DNA of 56,007 nt from Actinomycetota bacterium (lineage in GTDB: Bacteria > Actinomycetota > Actinomycetes > Mycobacteriales > Mycobacteriaceae). Of this stretch, positions 9,292 through 18,960 are shown piece after piece (within the stretch, counting starts at the first letter, position 1; every line of letters begins with the position of its first letter). A program made the position numbers and the translations under genes. The DNA is taken from contig JAFDWN010000017.1 of the NCBI GenBank assembly GCA_018268465.1, positions 1 through 56,007 on the forward strand, in the 5' to 3' direction. The notes under the pieces were generated by a model that saw only the letters and a list, made by a program, of their open reading frames with translations, ran no database searches and was not told the DNA's origin.

Positions 9292-9305
9292 TTGACGGGT
9301 GTCAA
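9292..9305. promoter_or_regulatory. TTGAC-N4-GTCAA palindrome in the P450 promoter
   Basis: TTGACGGGTGTCAA is a perfect 5-bp inverted repeat. On the minus strand a -10-like TACACT lies at 9318-9313, so the palindrome would cover the start of the P450 transcript. It could be the binding site of a repressor encoded elsewhere. It does not resemble the 7342-7376 operator, so the neighbouring TetR is not the obvious partner. Confidence 0.45.
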
Positions 9306-9376
9306 TTCAGTGAGTGTACGTGGCCTGCGCCACACCGCGACCACTGCTGGCGGGGGAGACCTCACCTGCTTGTCAG

Positions 9377-9390
9377 TAGGCTGATCATCC
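9377..9390 (+). promoter_or_regulatory. Candidate leaderless promoter of the esterase gene
   Basis: TAGGCT at 9377-9382 fits the mycobacterial -10 consensus TANNNT. Eight nucleotides later comes the GTG that opens the esterase, with no ribosome binding site between. This spacing would put the transcript start on the start codon. No convincing -35 box is visible. Confidence 0.5.
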
Positions 9391-11007
9391 GTGCCGGCCC
9401 GATCGTCGCGACGCCAGGTCAGGGCATCCGCGATGGCCCTGGTGCTCGTGTGCGCCGTACTGCTCGTGGCCGCCTGCGGTCGCGGCGACGGTGCCACCCG
9501 CGAGGCCCGCCCCGCCGATCCTGCGCTGGTGCGCACGGCAACCGGCATGGTGCACGGTGTCGTCGCGCCCGACCATCGCCTGTTCGCCGGCATCCCGTAT
9601 GCGGCACCCCCGGTCGGAGTCCTGAGGTGGCAGCCGCCCGCCGCCGCGCCCGCCTGGAACGGGGTGCGCGACGCCACCGGGTTCGGGCCGCGGTGTGTTC
9701 AGGACCCCGGCGGGGATATGGAACACAATCGGTACACCTCCGAGGACTGCCTGACCCTCAACGTGTGGACACCCCCCGCCTCGGCGGAGCGGCGCCCGGT
9801 CATGGTGTGGATCCACGGTGGCGCGTTCGTGACCGGCAGCGGCGGCATCTACGACGGCGCCAGGCTGGCTTCGCGCGGCGACATCGTCGTCGTCACCATC
9901 AACTACCGGCTCGGGGCGCTGGGATTCCTGGCCCACCCCGCGCTCGGACCCGCCGGCCAGGTGGGCAACTACGGGCTGCTGGACCAGCAGGCCGCCCTGC
10001 GCTGGGTCAGGGACAATATCGCCGGCTTCGGCGGTGACCCGGACAAGGTCACGGTCGCCGGTCAATCCGCGGGCGGGATGTCGGTCTGCGACCACCTCGT
10101 CGCGCCGGGATCCGCGGGATTGTTCCGCGCGGCGATCATTCAGAGCGCGCCCTGTCAGGCACAGGCCGATCTGGCGACCGCCCGGCAGCGCAGTCTGGAG
10201 TACGCGGCGACGGCCGGGTGCGCGGATCCGGACACCGCCGCCGACTGTCTGCGCGCCCTTCCCGTGGACAAGGTACGGAAGCCCGTCTGGTACTTCGACA
10301 TCGGCGGCGAAACGCTGACCGGCCCGGTGACCGGGTCGGATGTGCTGCCGGTGGACCCCGTGACGGCATTCCGGCAGGGGCGCGTCACCGGGGTGCCGGT
10401 GCTGATCGGCACCACTCGCGACGAGTTCACCTTGTTCGCGGCAATGCGCTACCTGCGCGACGGGGTGCGGTTCACCGCGGCCGATTACCCGGCCCTGCTC
10501 GCCGAGGTGTTCGGCGCCGACGCCGCGGCGGTGCAGGAGCACTACCCCTTGCATGTCTTCGGCAGCGCCGCGGTGGCGTACTCGGCGGCAGTGACCGACA
10601 GCGCCTTCTCGTGTGTGACCGATCGGATGGCGCGGGACCTGGCCGGCGGCGCGCCGGTGTACGCCTACCAGTTCAACGACCGCGAGGCCCCCGCTCCCGC
10701 ATCGATGCGTTCGCTTCCATTCCCCGTGGGCGCCAGCCATTCCCTGGACCTGGCCTACCTGTTCACCGTCGACGGCGCCGCCGCACCGTTCGACACCGCC
10801 CAGCGGGCGCTGTCGGACCAGATGATCGACTACTGGAGCGCGTTCGTGACCGGCGGCTCACCCTCGGGTGCGGGCCGACCCGACTGGCCTGCGCTGCGGC
10901 CGGACGCTGCGGGGCAGCGGATGTCGCTACAGCCGGACGGCAGCAGGATCACCACCGACTTCGACACCGTCCATCAATGCCGGTTCTGGGCCGACCTGCA
11001 GCGCTGA
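9391..11007 (+). CDS. Type-B carboxylesterase lipoprotein
   Basis: The 538-aa protein starts with a lipoprotein signal: basic RSSRRQVR, a hydrophobic stretch and lipobox LVAAC with Cys29. The alpha/beta-hydrolase domain follows: oxyanion-hole segment VWIHGGAFVTGS, nucleophile elbow GQSAGG (Ser226), the acidic residue in TTRDEFTLF and the catalytic His in GASHSLDLAYLF. It is a secreted, membrane-anchored carboxylesterase; natural substrates are unknown. It starts with GTG, has no SD, and has a -10-like box 8 nt upstream. It is divergent from the P450. Confidence 0.92.
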   Translation: MPARSSRRQVRASAMALVLVCAVLLVAACGRGDGATREARPADPALVRTATGMVHGVVAPDHRLFAGIPYAAPPVGVLRWQPPAAAPAWNGVRDATGFGPRCVQDPGGDMEHNRYTSEDCLTLNVWTPPASAERRPVMVWIHGGAFVTGSGGIYDGARLASRGDIVVVTINYRLGALGFLAHPALGPAGQVGNYGLLDQQAALRWVRDNIAGFGGDPDKVTVAGQSAGGMSVCDHLVAPGSAGLFRAAIIQSAPCQAQADLATARQRSLEYAATAGCADPDTAADCLRALPVDKVRKPVWYFDIGGETLTGPVTGSDVLPVDPVTAFRQGRVTGVPVLIGTTRDEFTLFAAMRYLRDGVRFTAADYPALLAEVFGADAAAVQEHYPLHVFGSAAVAYSAAVTDSAFSCVTDRMARDLAGGAPVYAYQFNDREAPAPASMRSLPFPVGASHSLDLAYLFTVDGAAAPFDTAQRALSDQMIDYWSAFVTGGSPSGAGRPDWPALRPDAAGQRMSLQPDGSRITTDFDTVHQCRFWADLQR

Positions 11008-11014
11008 GCCGCCC

Positions 11015-11044
11015 CGGCGCCGTGGGGATCGCGCCGCGGCGCCG
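11015..11044 (+). terminator. Possible GC-rich hairpin after the esterase gene
   Basis: CGGCGCCG occurs at 11015-11022 and again at 11037-11044 with a 14-nt loop, just past the esterase stop. A U-tract is absent, so it may be only a weak or factor-assisted terminator. Confidence 0.3.
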
Positions 11045-11117
11045 AGTGTGGGGGCCGTGCACGTCGGAGGCCGATTTTGAGTACAGAAGGCCCACAGTCG
11101 AGCCGTCGACCAGGGAT

Positions 11118-11161
11118 TTGGAACCCGCCCGGATCTAGGGCATACTGTTCGGGTTGCCTTG
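11118..11161 (+). promoter_or_regulatory. S10 operon promoter and start-site motif
   Basis: TTGGAA (11118-11123), a 17-nt spacer and CATACT (11141-11146) form a SigA-type promoter. After 5 nt comes GGTTGCCTTG (11152-11161), which should contain or directly follow the transcript start. The same layout, including GGTTGCCTTG, occurs before rplN. The leader to rpsJ would be about 265 nt. Promoter use is inferred. Confidence 0.7.
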
Positions 11162-11210
11162 CGCCGGGTTCGCTCCGAGTAGCCGGATCCAGTACAACGG
11201 CATACGACCT

Positions 11211-11226
11211 GCGCCCGCACGGGCGC
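11211..11226 (+). promoter_or_regulatory. Leader hairpin 1 of the S10 operon
   Basis: GCGCCC-GCAC-GGGCGC is a 6-bp stem with a 4-nt loop in the untranslated leader of rpsJ. It is one of three stems in this leader that could be part of feedback control by a ribosomal protein. Confidence 0.45.
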
Positions 11227-11237
11227 GTCCGGTCTCC

Positions 11238-11271
11238 CTCCGAGCGTGACGATTATTCGTCGCGGACGGAG
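11238..11271 (+). promoter_or_regulatory. Leader hairpin 2 of the S10 operon
   Basis: The outer stem CTCCG/CGGAG and the inner stem GACGA/TCGTC (loop TTAT) are separated by a symmetric 5x5 internal loop. A helix interrupted by an internal loop is the kind of structure ribosomal proteins bind. No homology to the E. coli L4 site can be claimed. Confidence 0.45.
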
Positions 11272-11373
11272 CAGGTGGGCGACACGCCCGACCGCGGGGG
11301 CCGGTGAACCAGAGACAGGTAAACAGCGGCAGCATACGAGCGCGACATGCGCCGGGACAAACCAGGTCCATAC

Positions 11374-11389
11374 GGCCCCACGCGGGGCC
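11374..11389 (+). promoter_or_regulatory. Leader hairpin 3, just upstream of the rpsJ ribosome binding site
   Basis: GGCCCC-ACGC-GGGGCC is a 6-bp GC stem that ends 20 nt before the SD sequence of rpsJ. Its place suggests an effect on translation start or attenuation. Confidence 0.45.
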
Positions 11390-11417
11390 AGGACATGACA
11401 GTGAAGGTTGGAGAAGC

Positions 11418-11723
11418 GTGGCGGGACAGAAAATCCGCATCAGGCTCAAGGCCTATGACCACGAGGCGATCGACGCCTCGGCACGCAAGATCGTGGAGAC
11501 GGTCACCCGTACCGGCGCCAGCGTGGTCGGCCCGGTGCCGCTGCCGACTGAGAAGAACGTGTATTGCGTCATCCGCTCACCGCATAAGTACAAGGACTCG
11601 CGGGAGCACTTCGAGATGCGTACCCACAAGCGCCTGATTGACATCCTCGACCCGACGCCGAAGACCGTCGACGCCCTGATGCGCATCGACCTGCCGGCCA
11701 GCGTCGACGTCAACATTCAGTAG
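11418..11723 (+). CDS. rpsJ: 30S ribosomal protein S10
   Basis: The 101-aa protein begins [16 protein letters not shown] and contains GPVPLPT and [13 protein letters not shown], the standard S10 sequence. S10 sits in the 30S head and also serves as NusE in antitermination with NusB. The frame is open for 38 codons upstream, but the GTG at 11418 gives the universal S10 N-terminus and is preceded by GGAGAA. It is the first gene of the S10 operon, after a long structured leader. Confidence 0.98.
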
Positions 11724-11749
11724 ACATCCCAGTAGGAGATTCCAGAACC

Positions 11750-12406
11750 ATGGCTAGAAAAGGCATTCTGGGCACCAAGCTGGGCATGACGCAGGTGTTC
11801 GACGAGAACAACAAGGTCGTGCCGGTGACGGTCGTCAAGGCCGGGCCCAATGTCGTGACGCGCATCCGCACCCCCGAGCGTGACGGCTACAGCGCGGTCC
11901 AGCTCGCCTACGGCGAGATCAGCCCCCGCAAGATCAACAAGCCGCTGTCGGGTCAGTACGCCGCCGCCGGGGTCAACCCGCGCCGCCACCTCGCCGAGCT
12001 GCGTCTCGACGAGAGCGATGATGTGGCCGCGTTATACGAGGTCGGTCAGGAACTGACCGCCGAGATCTTCGCCGACGGCAACTACGTCGACGTCACCGGC
12101 ACGTCCAAGGGCAAGGGCTTCGCGGGCACGATGAAGCGCCACGGCTTCCGGGGCCAGGGCGCGGCACACGGCGCCCAGGCCGTGCACCGCCGTCCGGGAT
12201 CGATCGGCGGCTGCGCCACCCCCGGCCGCGTTTTCAAGGGCACGCGGATGTCGGGCCGGATGGGCAACGACCGCGTGACGACGCAGAATCTGGTGGTCCA
12301 CAAGGTGGACGCCGAAAACGGCGTGCTGCTGATCAAGGGCGCCATTCCCGGCCGCAACGGCGGTCTGGTCGTGGTTCGCACAGCGGTCAAACGAGGTGAG
12401 AAGTGA
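11750..12406 (+). CDS. rplC: 50S ribosomal protein L3
   Basis: The 218-aa protein starts [17 protein letters not shown] and holds [17 protein letters not shown] and [23 protein letters not shown], the extended loop that reaches towards the peptidyl-transferase centre. Known L3 mutations giving linezolid resistance lie in this loop; this copy reads as wild type. GGAG lies before the ATG, 26 nt after rpsJ. Confidence 0.98.
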   Translation: MARKGILGTKLGMTQVFDENNKVVPVTVVKAGPNVVTRIRTPERDGYSAVQLAYGEISPRKINKPLSGQYAAAGVNPRRHLAELRLDESDDVAALYEVGQELTAEIFADGNYVDVTGTSKGKGFAGTMKRHGFRGQGAAHGAQAVHRRPGSIGGCATPGRVFKGTRMSGRMGNDRVTTQNLVVHKVDAENGVLLIKGAIPGRNGGLVVVRTAVKRGEK

Positions 12407-13062
12407 TGACTGAGTTGAAGATTGACGTCAAGACGCCGGCCGGCAAGACCGAGGGTTCGGTCGAGTTGCCCGCCGCGCTGTTCGACGTCGAACCCAACAT
12501 CGCGCTGATGCACCAGGTGGTCACCGCCCAGCTCGCGGCCGCGCGGCAGGGCACCCATTCCACCAAGACCCGCGGCGAGGTGTCCGGCGGTGGCAAGAAG
12601 CCCTACCGGCAGAAGGGCACCGGCCGCGCCCGTCAGGGTTCGACCCGCGCCCCGCAGTTCACCGGCGGTGGTGTCGTGCACGGACCCAGGCCGCGCGACT
12701 ACAGCCAGCGCACCCCGAAGAAGATGATCGCCGCCGCGCTGCGCGGCGCGCTCTCGGACCGGGCCCGCAACGGCCGTATCCACGCGATCACCGAGCTCGT
12801 CGAGGGGCAGACCCCGTCGACCAAGAGCGCACGTGCGTTCCTGGCCGCTCTGACCGAGCGCAAGCAGGTGCTGGTCGTCATCGGGCGCACCGACGAGACC
12901 GGCTCCAAGAGCGTGCGCAACCTGCCCGGCGTGCATGTGCTCTCACCCGATCAGCTCAACACCTACGACGTGCTCAAGGCCGACGACGTGGTGTTCAGCG
13001 TGGAGGCACTGAACGCCTACATCACCGCCAACACCGCAGAGACGCAGGAGGTTTCAGCCTGA
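12406..13062 (+). CDS. rplD: 50S ribosomal protein L4
   Basis: The 218-aa protein has the exit-tunnel loop ([20 protein letters not shown]) and the C-terminal [16 protein letters not shown] of L4. The ATG shares one base with the L3 stop (TGATG), giving translational coupling; the GTG at 12403 is less likely. In E. coli L4 represses the S10 operon through its leader, which makes the structured leader here relevant, although that mechanism is unproven in mycobacteria. Confidence 0.98.
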   Translation: MTELKIDVKTPAGKTEGSVELPAALFDVEPNIALMHQVVTAQLAAARQGTHSTKTRGEVSGGGKKPYRQKGTGRARQGSTRAPQFTGGGVVHGPRPRDYSQRTPKKMIAAALRGALSDRARNGRIHAITELVEGQTPSTKSARAFLAALTERKQVLVVIGRTDETGSKSVRNLPGVHVLSPDQLNTYDVLKADDVVFSVEALNAYITANTAETQEVSA

Positions 13063-13364
13063 TGGCGACCGTCACTGACCCCCGCGACATCATCCTGTCC
13101 CCGGTTATCTCGGAGAAGTCCTACGGACTGATCGAGGACAACGTCTACACGTTCGTCGTGCACCCCGACTCGAACAAGACCCAGATCAAGATCGCCATCG
13201 AGAAGATCTTCAAGGTCAAGGTCGCGTCGGTGAACACCGCCAACCGCCAGGGCAAGCGCAAGCGCACCCGCACCGGTTATGGCCAACGCAAGAGCACCAA
13301 GCGCGCCATCGTGACGTTGGCCGCGGGCAGCAAGCCGATCGACTTGTTCGGAGCGCCGGCCTGA
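13062..13364 (+). CDS. rplW: 50S ribosomal protein L23
   Basis: The 100-aa protein contains [37 protein letters not shown] and a Lys/Arg-rich [21 protein letters not shown] loop region. L23 lies at the polypeptide exit and is the docking site of trigger factor and SRP. Its ATG overlaps the rplD stop by one base. Confidence 0.98.
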   Translation: MATVTDPRDIILSPVISEKSYGLIEDNVYTFVVHPDSNKTQIKIAIEKIFKVKVASVNTANRQGKRKRTRTGYGQRKSTKRAIVTLAAGSKPIDLFGAPA

Positions 13365-13406
13365 CGGTCGGGGTAACAGGCTGAGACCTAGAGAGACTTA
13401 GAAGAC

Positions 13407-14246
13407 ATGGGAATTCGCAAGTACAAGCCGACGACCCCGGGTCGCCGCGGTGCCAGCGTCTCCGATTTCGCCGAGATCACTCGGGACCATCCGGAGAAGT
13501 CGCTGGTTCGTCCGCTGCACGGCAAGGGCGGCCGCAACGCGCACGGCCGCATCACCACCCGTCACAAGGGTGGCGGCCACAAGCGCGCCTACCGCGTCAT
13601 CGACTTCCGTCGCCATGACAAGGACGGCGTCAACGCCAAGGTCGCCCACATCGAATACGACCCGAACCGCACCGCGAACATCGCGCTGCTGCACTACGTC
13701 GACGGCGAGAAGCGCTACATCATCGCGCCGCAGGGGTTGGCGCAGGGGGCCACGGTCGAGTCGGGCGCCAACGCCGACATCAAGCCGGGCAACAACCTGC
13801 CGCTGCGCAACATCCCGGCGGGCACGGTGATCCACGCGGTGGAGCTGCGTCCCGGCGGCGGAGCCAAGATGGCCCGCTCGGCCGGTGCGTCGATCCAGCT
13901 GCTGGGTAAGGAAGGCACCTACGCCTCGCTGCGTATGCCGTCGGGTGAGATCCGCCGCGTCGACGTGCGCTGCCGCGCCACCGTCGGCGAGGTCGGCAAC
14001 GCCGAGCAGGCCAACATCAACTGGGGTAAGGCCGGCCGTATGCGCTGGAAGGGCAAGCGCCCCACGGTCCGCGGTGTCGTGATGAACCCGGTCGACCACC
14101 CGCACGGCGGTGGCGAGGGCAAGACCTCCGGTGGCCGTCACCCGGTCAGCCCGTGGGGTAAGCCCGAGGGTCGCACCCGCAAGCCCAACAAGCCGAGCGA
14201 CAAGCTCATCGTCCGACGCCGGCGCACCGGCAAGAAGCACCGGTAA
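13407..14246 (+). CDS. rplB: 50S ribosomal protein L2
   Basis: The 279-aa protein begins [21 protein letters not shown], has [16 protein letters not shown] and ends with the [16 protein letters not shown] and [10 protein letters not shown] segments of L2. The conserved His in HPHGGGEG contributes to peptidyl-transferase function and subunit joining. It lies 42 nt after rplW. Confidence 0.98.
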   Translation: MGIRKYKPTTPGRRGASVSDFAEITRDHPEKSLVRPLHGKGGRNAHGRITTRHKGGGHKRAYRVIDFRRHDKDGVNAKVAHIEYDPNRTANIALLHYVDGEKRYIIAPQGLAQGATVESGANADIKPGNNLPLRNIPAGTVIHAVELRPGGGAKMARSAGASIQLLGKEGTYASLRMPSGEIRRVDVRCRATVGEVGNAEQANINWGKAGRMRWKGKRPTVRGVVMNPVDHPHGGGEGKTSGGRHPVSPWGKPEGRTRKPNKPSDKLIVRRRRTGKKHR

Positions 14247-14267
14247 GAAGCCGAGGAGTAAGCAGCG

Positions 14268-14545
14268 ATGCCACGCAGCCTGAAGAAGGGCCCGTTCGTC
14301 GACGACCATCTGCTCAAGAAGGTCGACGTCCAGAACGAGAAGAACACCAAGCAGGTCATCAAGACCTGGTCCCGTCGGTCGACCATCATCCCCGACTTCA
14401 TCGGCCATACCTTCGCCGTCCATGACGGTCGCAAGCATGTCCCGGTGTTCGTCACCGAGGCGATGGTCGGACACAAGCTCGGCGAGTTCGCCCCGACGCG
14501 GACCTTCAAGGGTCACATCAAGGACGACCGGAAGTCGAAGCGCCG

Positions 14546-14549
<4 letters not shown>
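14268..14549 (+). CDS. rpsS: 30S ribosomal protein S19
   Basis: The 93-aa protein starts [19 protein letters not shown] and has [21 protein letters not shown] and [13 protein letters not shown], the standard S19 sequence. It binds the 30S head with S13. GAGGAG precedes the ATG, and the stop overlaps rplV by 4 nt. Confidence 0.98.
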
Positions 14550-15897
<1,348 letters not shown>

Positions 15898-15900
15898 ATC

Positions 15901-16317
15901 ATGCTGATCCCCCGCAAGGTCAAGCACCGCAAGCAGCACCACCCGGAGCAGCGCGGCATCGCCAGTGGCGGCACCTCGGTGAGCTTCGGCGACTACGGCA
16001 TCCAGGCCCTCGGCCATGCCTACATCACCAACCGGCAGATCGAGTCCGCTCGTATCGCCATCAACCGGCACATCAAGCGTGGCGGCAAGGTGTGGATCAA
16101 CATCTTCCCGGACCGCCCGCTGACCAAGAAGCCCGCCGAGACCCGCATGGGTTCGGGTAAGGGTTCGCCGGAGTGGTGGGTGGCCAACGTCAAGCCCGGC
16201 CGCATCCTGTTCGAGTTGAGCTACCCCGACGAGAAGGTCGCCAGGGAGGCCCTGACCCGCGCCATCCACAAGCTGCCGATCAAGGCACGCATCGTCACCC
16301 GAGAGGAGCAGTTCTGA
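15901..16317 (+). CDS. rplP: 50S ribosomal protein L16
   Basis: The 138-aa protein starts [19 protein letters not shown] and has [20 protein letters not shown] and [18 protein letters not shown] of L16. It organises the A-site tRNA region near 5S rRNA. It begins 3 nt after rpsC and its stop overlaps the rpmC start. Confidence 0.98.
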   Translation: MLIPRKVKHRKQHHPEQRGIASGGTSVSFGDYGIQALGHAYITNRQIESARIAINRHIKRGGKVWINIFPDRPLTKKPAETRMGSGKGSPEWWVANVKPGRILFELSYPDEKVAREALTRAIHKLPIKARIVTREEQF

Positions 16318-16550
16318 TGGCAGTAGGAGTGACGCCGGGCGAACTGCGCGAGCTGACCGACGACGAGCTGAAGGACAAGTTGCGCGAGTCGAAGGAAGAG
16401 CTGTTCAACCTGCGCTTCCAGATGGCGACCGGTCAGCTCGCCAACAACCGTCGGCTCCGCACGGTGCGGCAGGAGATTGCGCGCGTGTACACGGTGCTGC
16501 GCGAACGTGAACTGGGTCTGGCGTCCGGACCCACCGGTGAGGAATCGTAA
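16317..16550 (+). CDS. rpmC: 50S ribosomal protein L29
   Basis: The 77-aa protein has [23 protein letters not shown] and [21 protein letters not shown], the two helices of L29. The ATG overlaps the rplP stop by one base, which decides the start over an upstream open frame. L29 borders the tunnel exit beside L23. Confidence 0.97.
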   Translation: MAVGVTPGELRELTDDELKDKLRESKEELFNLRFQMATGQLANNRRLRTVRQEIARVYTVLRERELGLASGPTGEES

Positions 16551-16879
16551 TGGCAGAGAACACAACAACGGCCGGTACCCCGAAGTCGGGGGAGAAGGGC
16601 CCCAAGAAGACGCCGCGCACCGAGAAGCCGCGCGGCCGACGTAAGACCGCCATCGGTTACGTCGTGTCGGACAAGATGGAGAAGACCATCGTGGTCGAGC
16701 TCGAGGACCGTGTGAAGCACGCCCTCTACGGCAAGATCATCCGGACCACGAAGAAGGTCAAGGCGCACGACGAGGACGGGATCGCCGGTATCGGTGACCG
16801 CGTCTCGCTCATGGAGACCCGCCCCCTGTCGGCGACCAAGCGCTGGCGTCTGGTCGAGATCCTGGAGAAGGCCCGCTAG
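16550..16879 (+). CDS. rpsQ: 30S ribosomal protein S17
   Basis: The 109-aa protein has an N-terminal Lys/Thr/Pro-rich extension of about 30 residues, then the S17 OB fold: [34 protein letters not shown] and [23 protein letters not shown]. Its ATG overlaps the rpmC stop. It is the last S10-operon gene, followed at once by a terminator. Confidence 0.98.
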   Translation: MAENTTTAGTPKSGEKGPKKTPRTEKPRGRRKTAIGYVVSDKMEKTIVVELEDRVKHALYGKIIRTTKKVKAHDEDGIAGIGDRVSLMETRPLSATKRWRLVEILEKAR

Positions 16880-16891
16880 ATCGGCGAGCAT

Positions 16892-16930
16892 GACGACAAA
16901 GCCCCCGCTTCGGCGGGGGCTTTTGTCGTC
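16892..16930 (+). terminator. Strong hairpin terminator of the S10 operon
   Basis: GACGACAAAGCCCCCGC, loop TTCG, then GCGGGGGCTTTTGTCGTC forms a stem of about 17 bp with one bulged or mismatched base. It starts 13 nt after the rpsQ stop. The size and the TTCG tetraloop make it a clear intrinsic terminator, although the T run is within the stem and not after it. Confidence 0.88.
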
Positions 16931-16989
16931 GGGGCTGTCACAGTCATCACATTTCGGTTTCTTGGCATTTGCCAGCGAGCAATCCTGCC

Positions 16990-17003
16990 TACGCTAAACA
17001 GCG
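16990..17003 (+). promoter_or_regulatory. Candidate leaderless promoter of the polysaccharide cassette
   Basis: TACGCT (16990-16995) matches TANNNT and is followed after 8 nt by the ATG at 17004, with no SD sequence. A transcript from it would start on or next to the ATG. A TTGGCA at 16962 is 22 nt away, too far for a good -35. Confidence 0.5.
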
Positions 17004-18959
17004 ATGGAACTGCGCAAACACCTCGCTACGCGGTTGTCCGCCTTCGTTGCTGTGGGCTTACTGACGTTACTGTCGGCGGTGCCGGCGAACGCACAGCCCG
17101 AAGGGCAACCCGTTGGCGCCGAATCGCCGACATTGTCGCTGAATCTCCTCGGTATGGATCCTGACCTCGCGTTCTACGGCCAGGTCGGCGTTGCCACGCT
17201 CACCGTCCCCGTCCCGGCGGGGATGGTTCCGTCCACTTTGAACGTGTTCGCGCAACTCCCGGTGAATGTGCGCACGGCCACGGTGACGGTCTCGCAGGAC
17301 GATCGGGTGATCGCGCGGGTCGACGTGCCACCGGGTGGTCCGGCGCCCCTGGTGATCCCGCTGGCGGGTGCCCGCGTCGAGGACAATGCCGTGACAGTCT
17401 TGCTGCGCAGCTACCTGATGCCCGACGAGGGGTATTGCCTCGATCCGACCAATCCGCTGCGCCTGACCGATGCGACGGTGTCGTTCGCCGGCGTCGAACT
17501 CCCGCCCGCGGCGGTCGCCGACTTCCTGCCGCCGGTATTGCGCAAGTTGACCATCTACCTGGACCGGGAGCCGTCGCAGATCGAATCCGACGCCGCGGTG
17601 CAGCTCGCCACCGCGGTCGCCGCGCACTACGGCAAGCAGTATCCGCGGATCGAGGTCGTACCCACCGCCGACCCCGCCGTGCCGCCGCCCGGCAACTCCC
17701 CGGCCCTGGAACGTCACATCATCATCTCCGAGGGCCCGGACAGCGCGGTGTCGCTCTACGGTGACGGCCCGGGGATTCCCGCATTGCTCATCGCGGGACC
17801 GGCGAACGACCTGAACAACCAGACTCGGCTGGTCACCAGCAACGTGTCGCGGTACGCGCTGACCTCCCGGGCCGTGGTCGGGCCGCTGAAATCCACCCCG
17901 CAACTGCCCGGCAACGTCACCACGCTGCGGCAGCTGGGCCAGCCGGGGGTGAATGCGACGGCACTGAGCCCCCAGGTCGTCATCGGACTGGACCAGACCC
18001 GGCTGGGCCGATCGGTCCACGGGGTGCGGATGCATCTGCAGGGTTCCTACACCCCGCTGCCCCGCGACATCGGCGCGCAGCTGGTGGCGACGATCGGCGC
18101 CGAGACGATCGACCGATGGCCCGCGGATGCCGGCGGCGTCATCAACCGGTGGATCGACGTGCCGGACCGACTGCTGCATCGCTACACCGGAGTGGCGGTG
18201 CAGCTCAACATCTCCGGGAACACCGGACGGTGCGGGGAGTTCCAGCCCATCACCCTGACCATCGACGGGGAGAGCGTCGTGCAGACCAGCGCCGCTCATC
18301 CGCCGGTGCCCGCGGGCTTCCAGTCGTTGCCGCAGGCGCTGATGCCCAGGGTGCAGATCGGCATCGGCGATGACATCTACGCCGACACCGTGCGCGCCGT
18401 CGCGATCATGACCGGCCTGCAGCGGCTGAGCGCACTGCCGATCGACACGGCGGTGGTGCCGTTGGCCGTTGCCATCGACTCACCCAACCCCGCGGTGCTC
18501 ATCTCCCCGCGCGCATGGGCCGATCTGGACATCCGGCTGCCCGTGCTGGCTCCCGAGACGGTGCCCACCACTCTCGACGTGGTCGACGACAACGGCAACG
18601 CCACCACCCTGACCCTGTATCCCGACCTGCGGTTCGGCTCATTGCAGACGGTGTACGACGGGCGGCGGACGCTGTTGGTCGCGACGTCCAACGGCGCCCC
18701 GGCCCAGCTGGACGAACTGCTCACGTGGCTGAGCGCCGACGAACGCCGATGGTCGATCGTCGACGGCGTGGCCCTGCTCTCGGTCGCAGGGCGTGACCCC
18801 GTCACGGTGGCAGCACCCGACGTGACGGTCCCCGTTCCGGTGGACGACGACCAGACGAACACCACGCTGCTGTGGTGGTTCGGAGGTGCGTTGCTGGGTG
18901 CTGTCGCGATCGGCGCGGCCTGGATCCTGCGGGGCACACGGCGCCGTCCAGGCGGGTGA
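17004..18959 (+). CDS. BcsB-like secreted, membrane-anchored polysaccharide synthase subunit
   Basis: The 651-aa protein has a cleavable signal peptide (residues 1-30, ending PANA), a long beta-rich extracytoplasmic part and one C-terminal membrane helix (about 620-643) followed by a basic RGTRRRPGG tail. This matches BcsB, the subunit that takes the nascent glucan through the cell envelope. Two Cys-containing segments, DEGYCLDP (early) and GRCGEFQPITLTIDG (middle), recall the carbohydrate-binding/flavodoxin-like repeats of BcsB. It is the first gene of a four-gene operon with a GT2 synthase two genes downstream. Similarity is judged by eye, so BcsB-like is a family-level call. Confidence 0.65.
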   Translation: MELRKHLATRLSAFVAVGLLTLLSAVPANAQPEGQPVGAESPTLSLNLLGMDPDLAFYGQVGVATLTVPVPAGMVPSTLNVFAQLPVNVRTATVTVSQDDRVIARVDVPPGGPAPLVIPLAGARVEDNAVTVLLRSYLMPDEGYCLDPTNPLRLTDATVSFAGVELPPAAVADFLPPVLRKLTIYLDREPSQIESDAAVQLATAVAAHYGKQYPRIEVVPTADPAVPPPGNSPALERHIIISEGPDSAVSLYGDGPGIPALLIAGPANDLNNQTRLVTSNVSRYALTSRAVVGPLKSTPQLPGNVTTLRQLGQPGVNATALSPQVVIGLDQTRLGRSVHGVRMHLQGSYTPLPRDIGAQLVATIGAETIDRWPADAGGVINRWIDVPDRLLHRYTGVAVQLNISGNTGRCGEFQPITLTIDGESVVQTSAAHPPVPAGFQSLPQALMPRVQIGIGDDIYADTVRAVAIMTGLQRLSALPIDTAVVPLAVAIDSPNPAVLISPRAWADLDIRLPVLAPETVPTTLDVVDDNGNATTLTLYPDLRFGSLQTVYDGRRTLLVATSNGAPAQLDELLTWLSADERRWSIVDGVALLSVAGRDPVTVAAPDVTVPVPVDDDQTNTTLLWWFGGALLGAVAIGAAWILRGTRRRPGG

Positions 18960-18960
18960 G

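Noticed and set aside
11347-11637. Possible leader-peptide ORF starting before rpsJ
   Set aside because: It overlaps rpsJ out of frame for most of its length and lacks a ribosome binding site; no attenuator-like codon run was seen.
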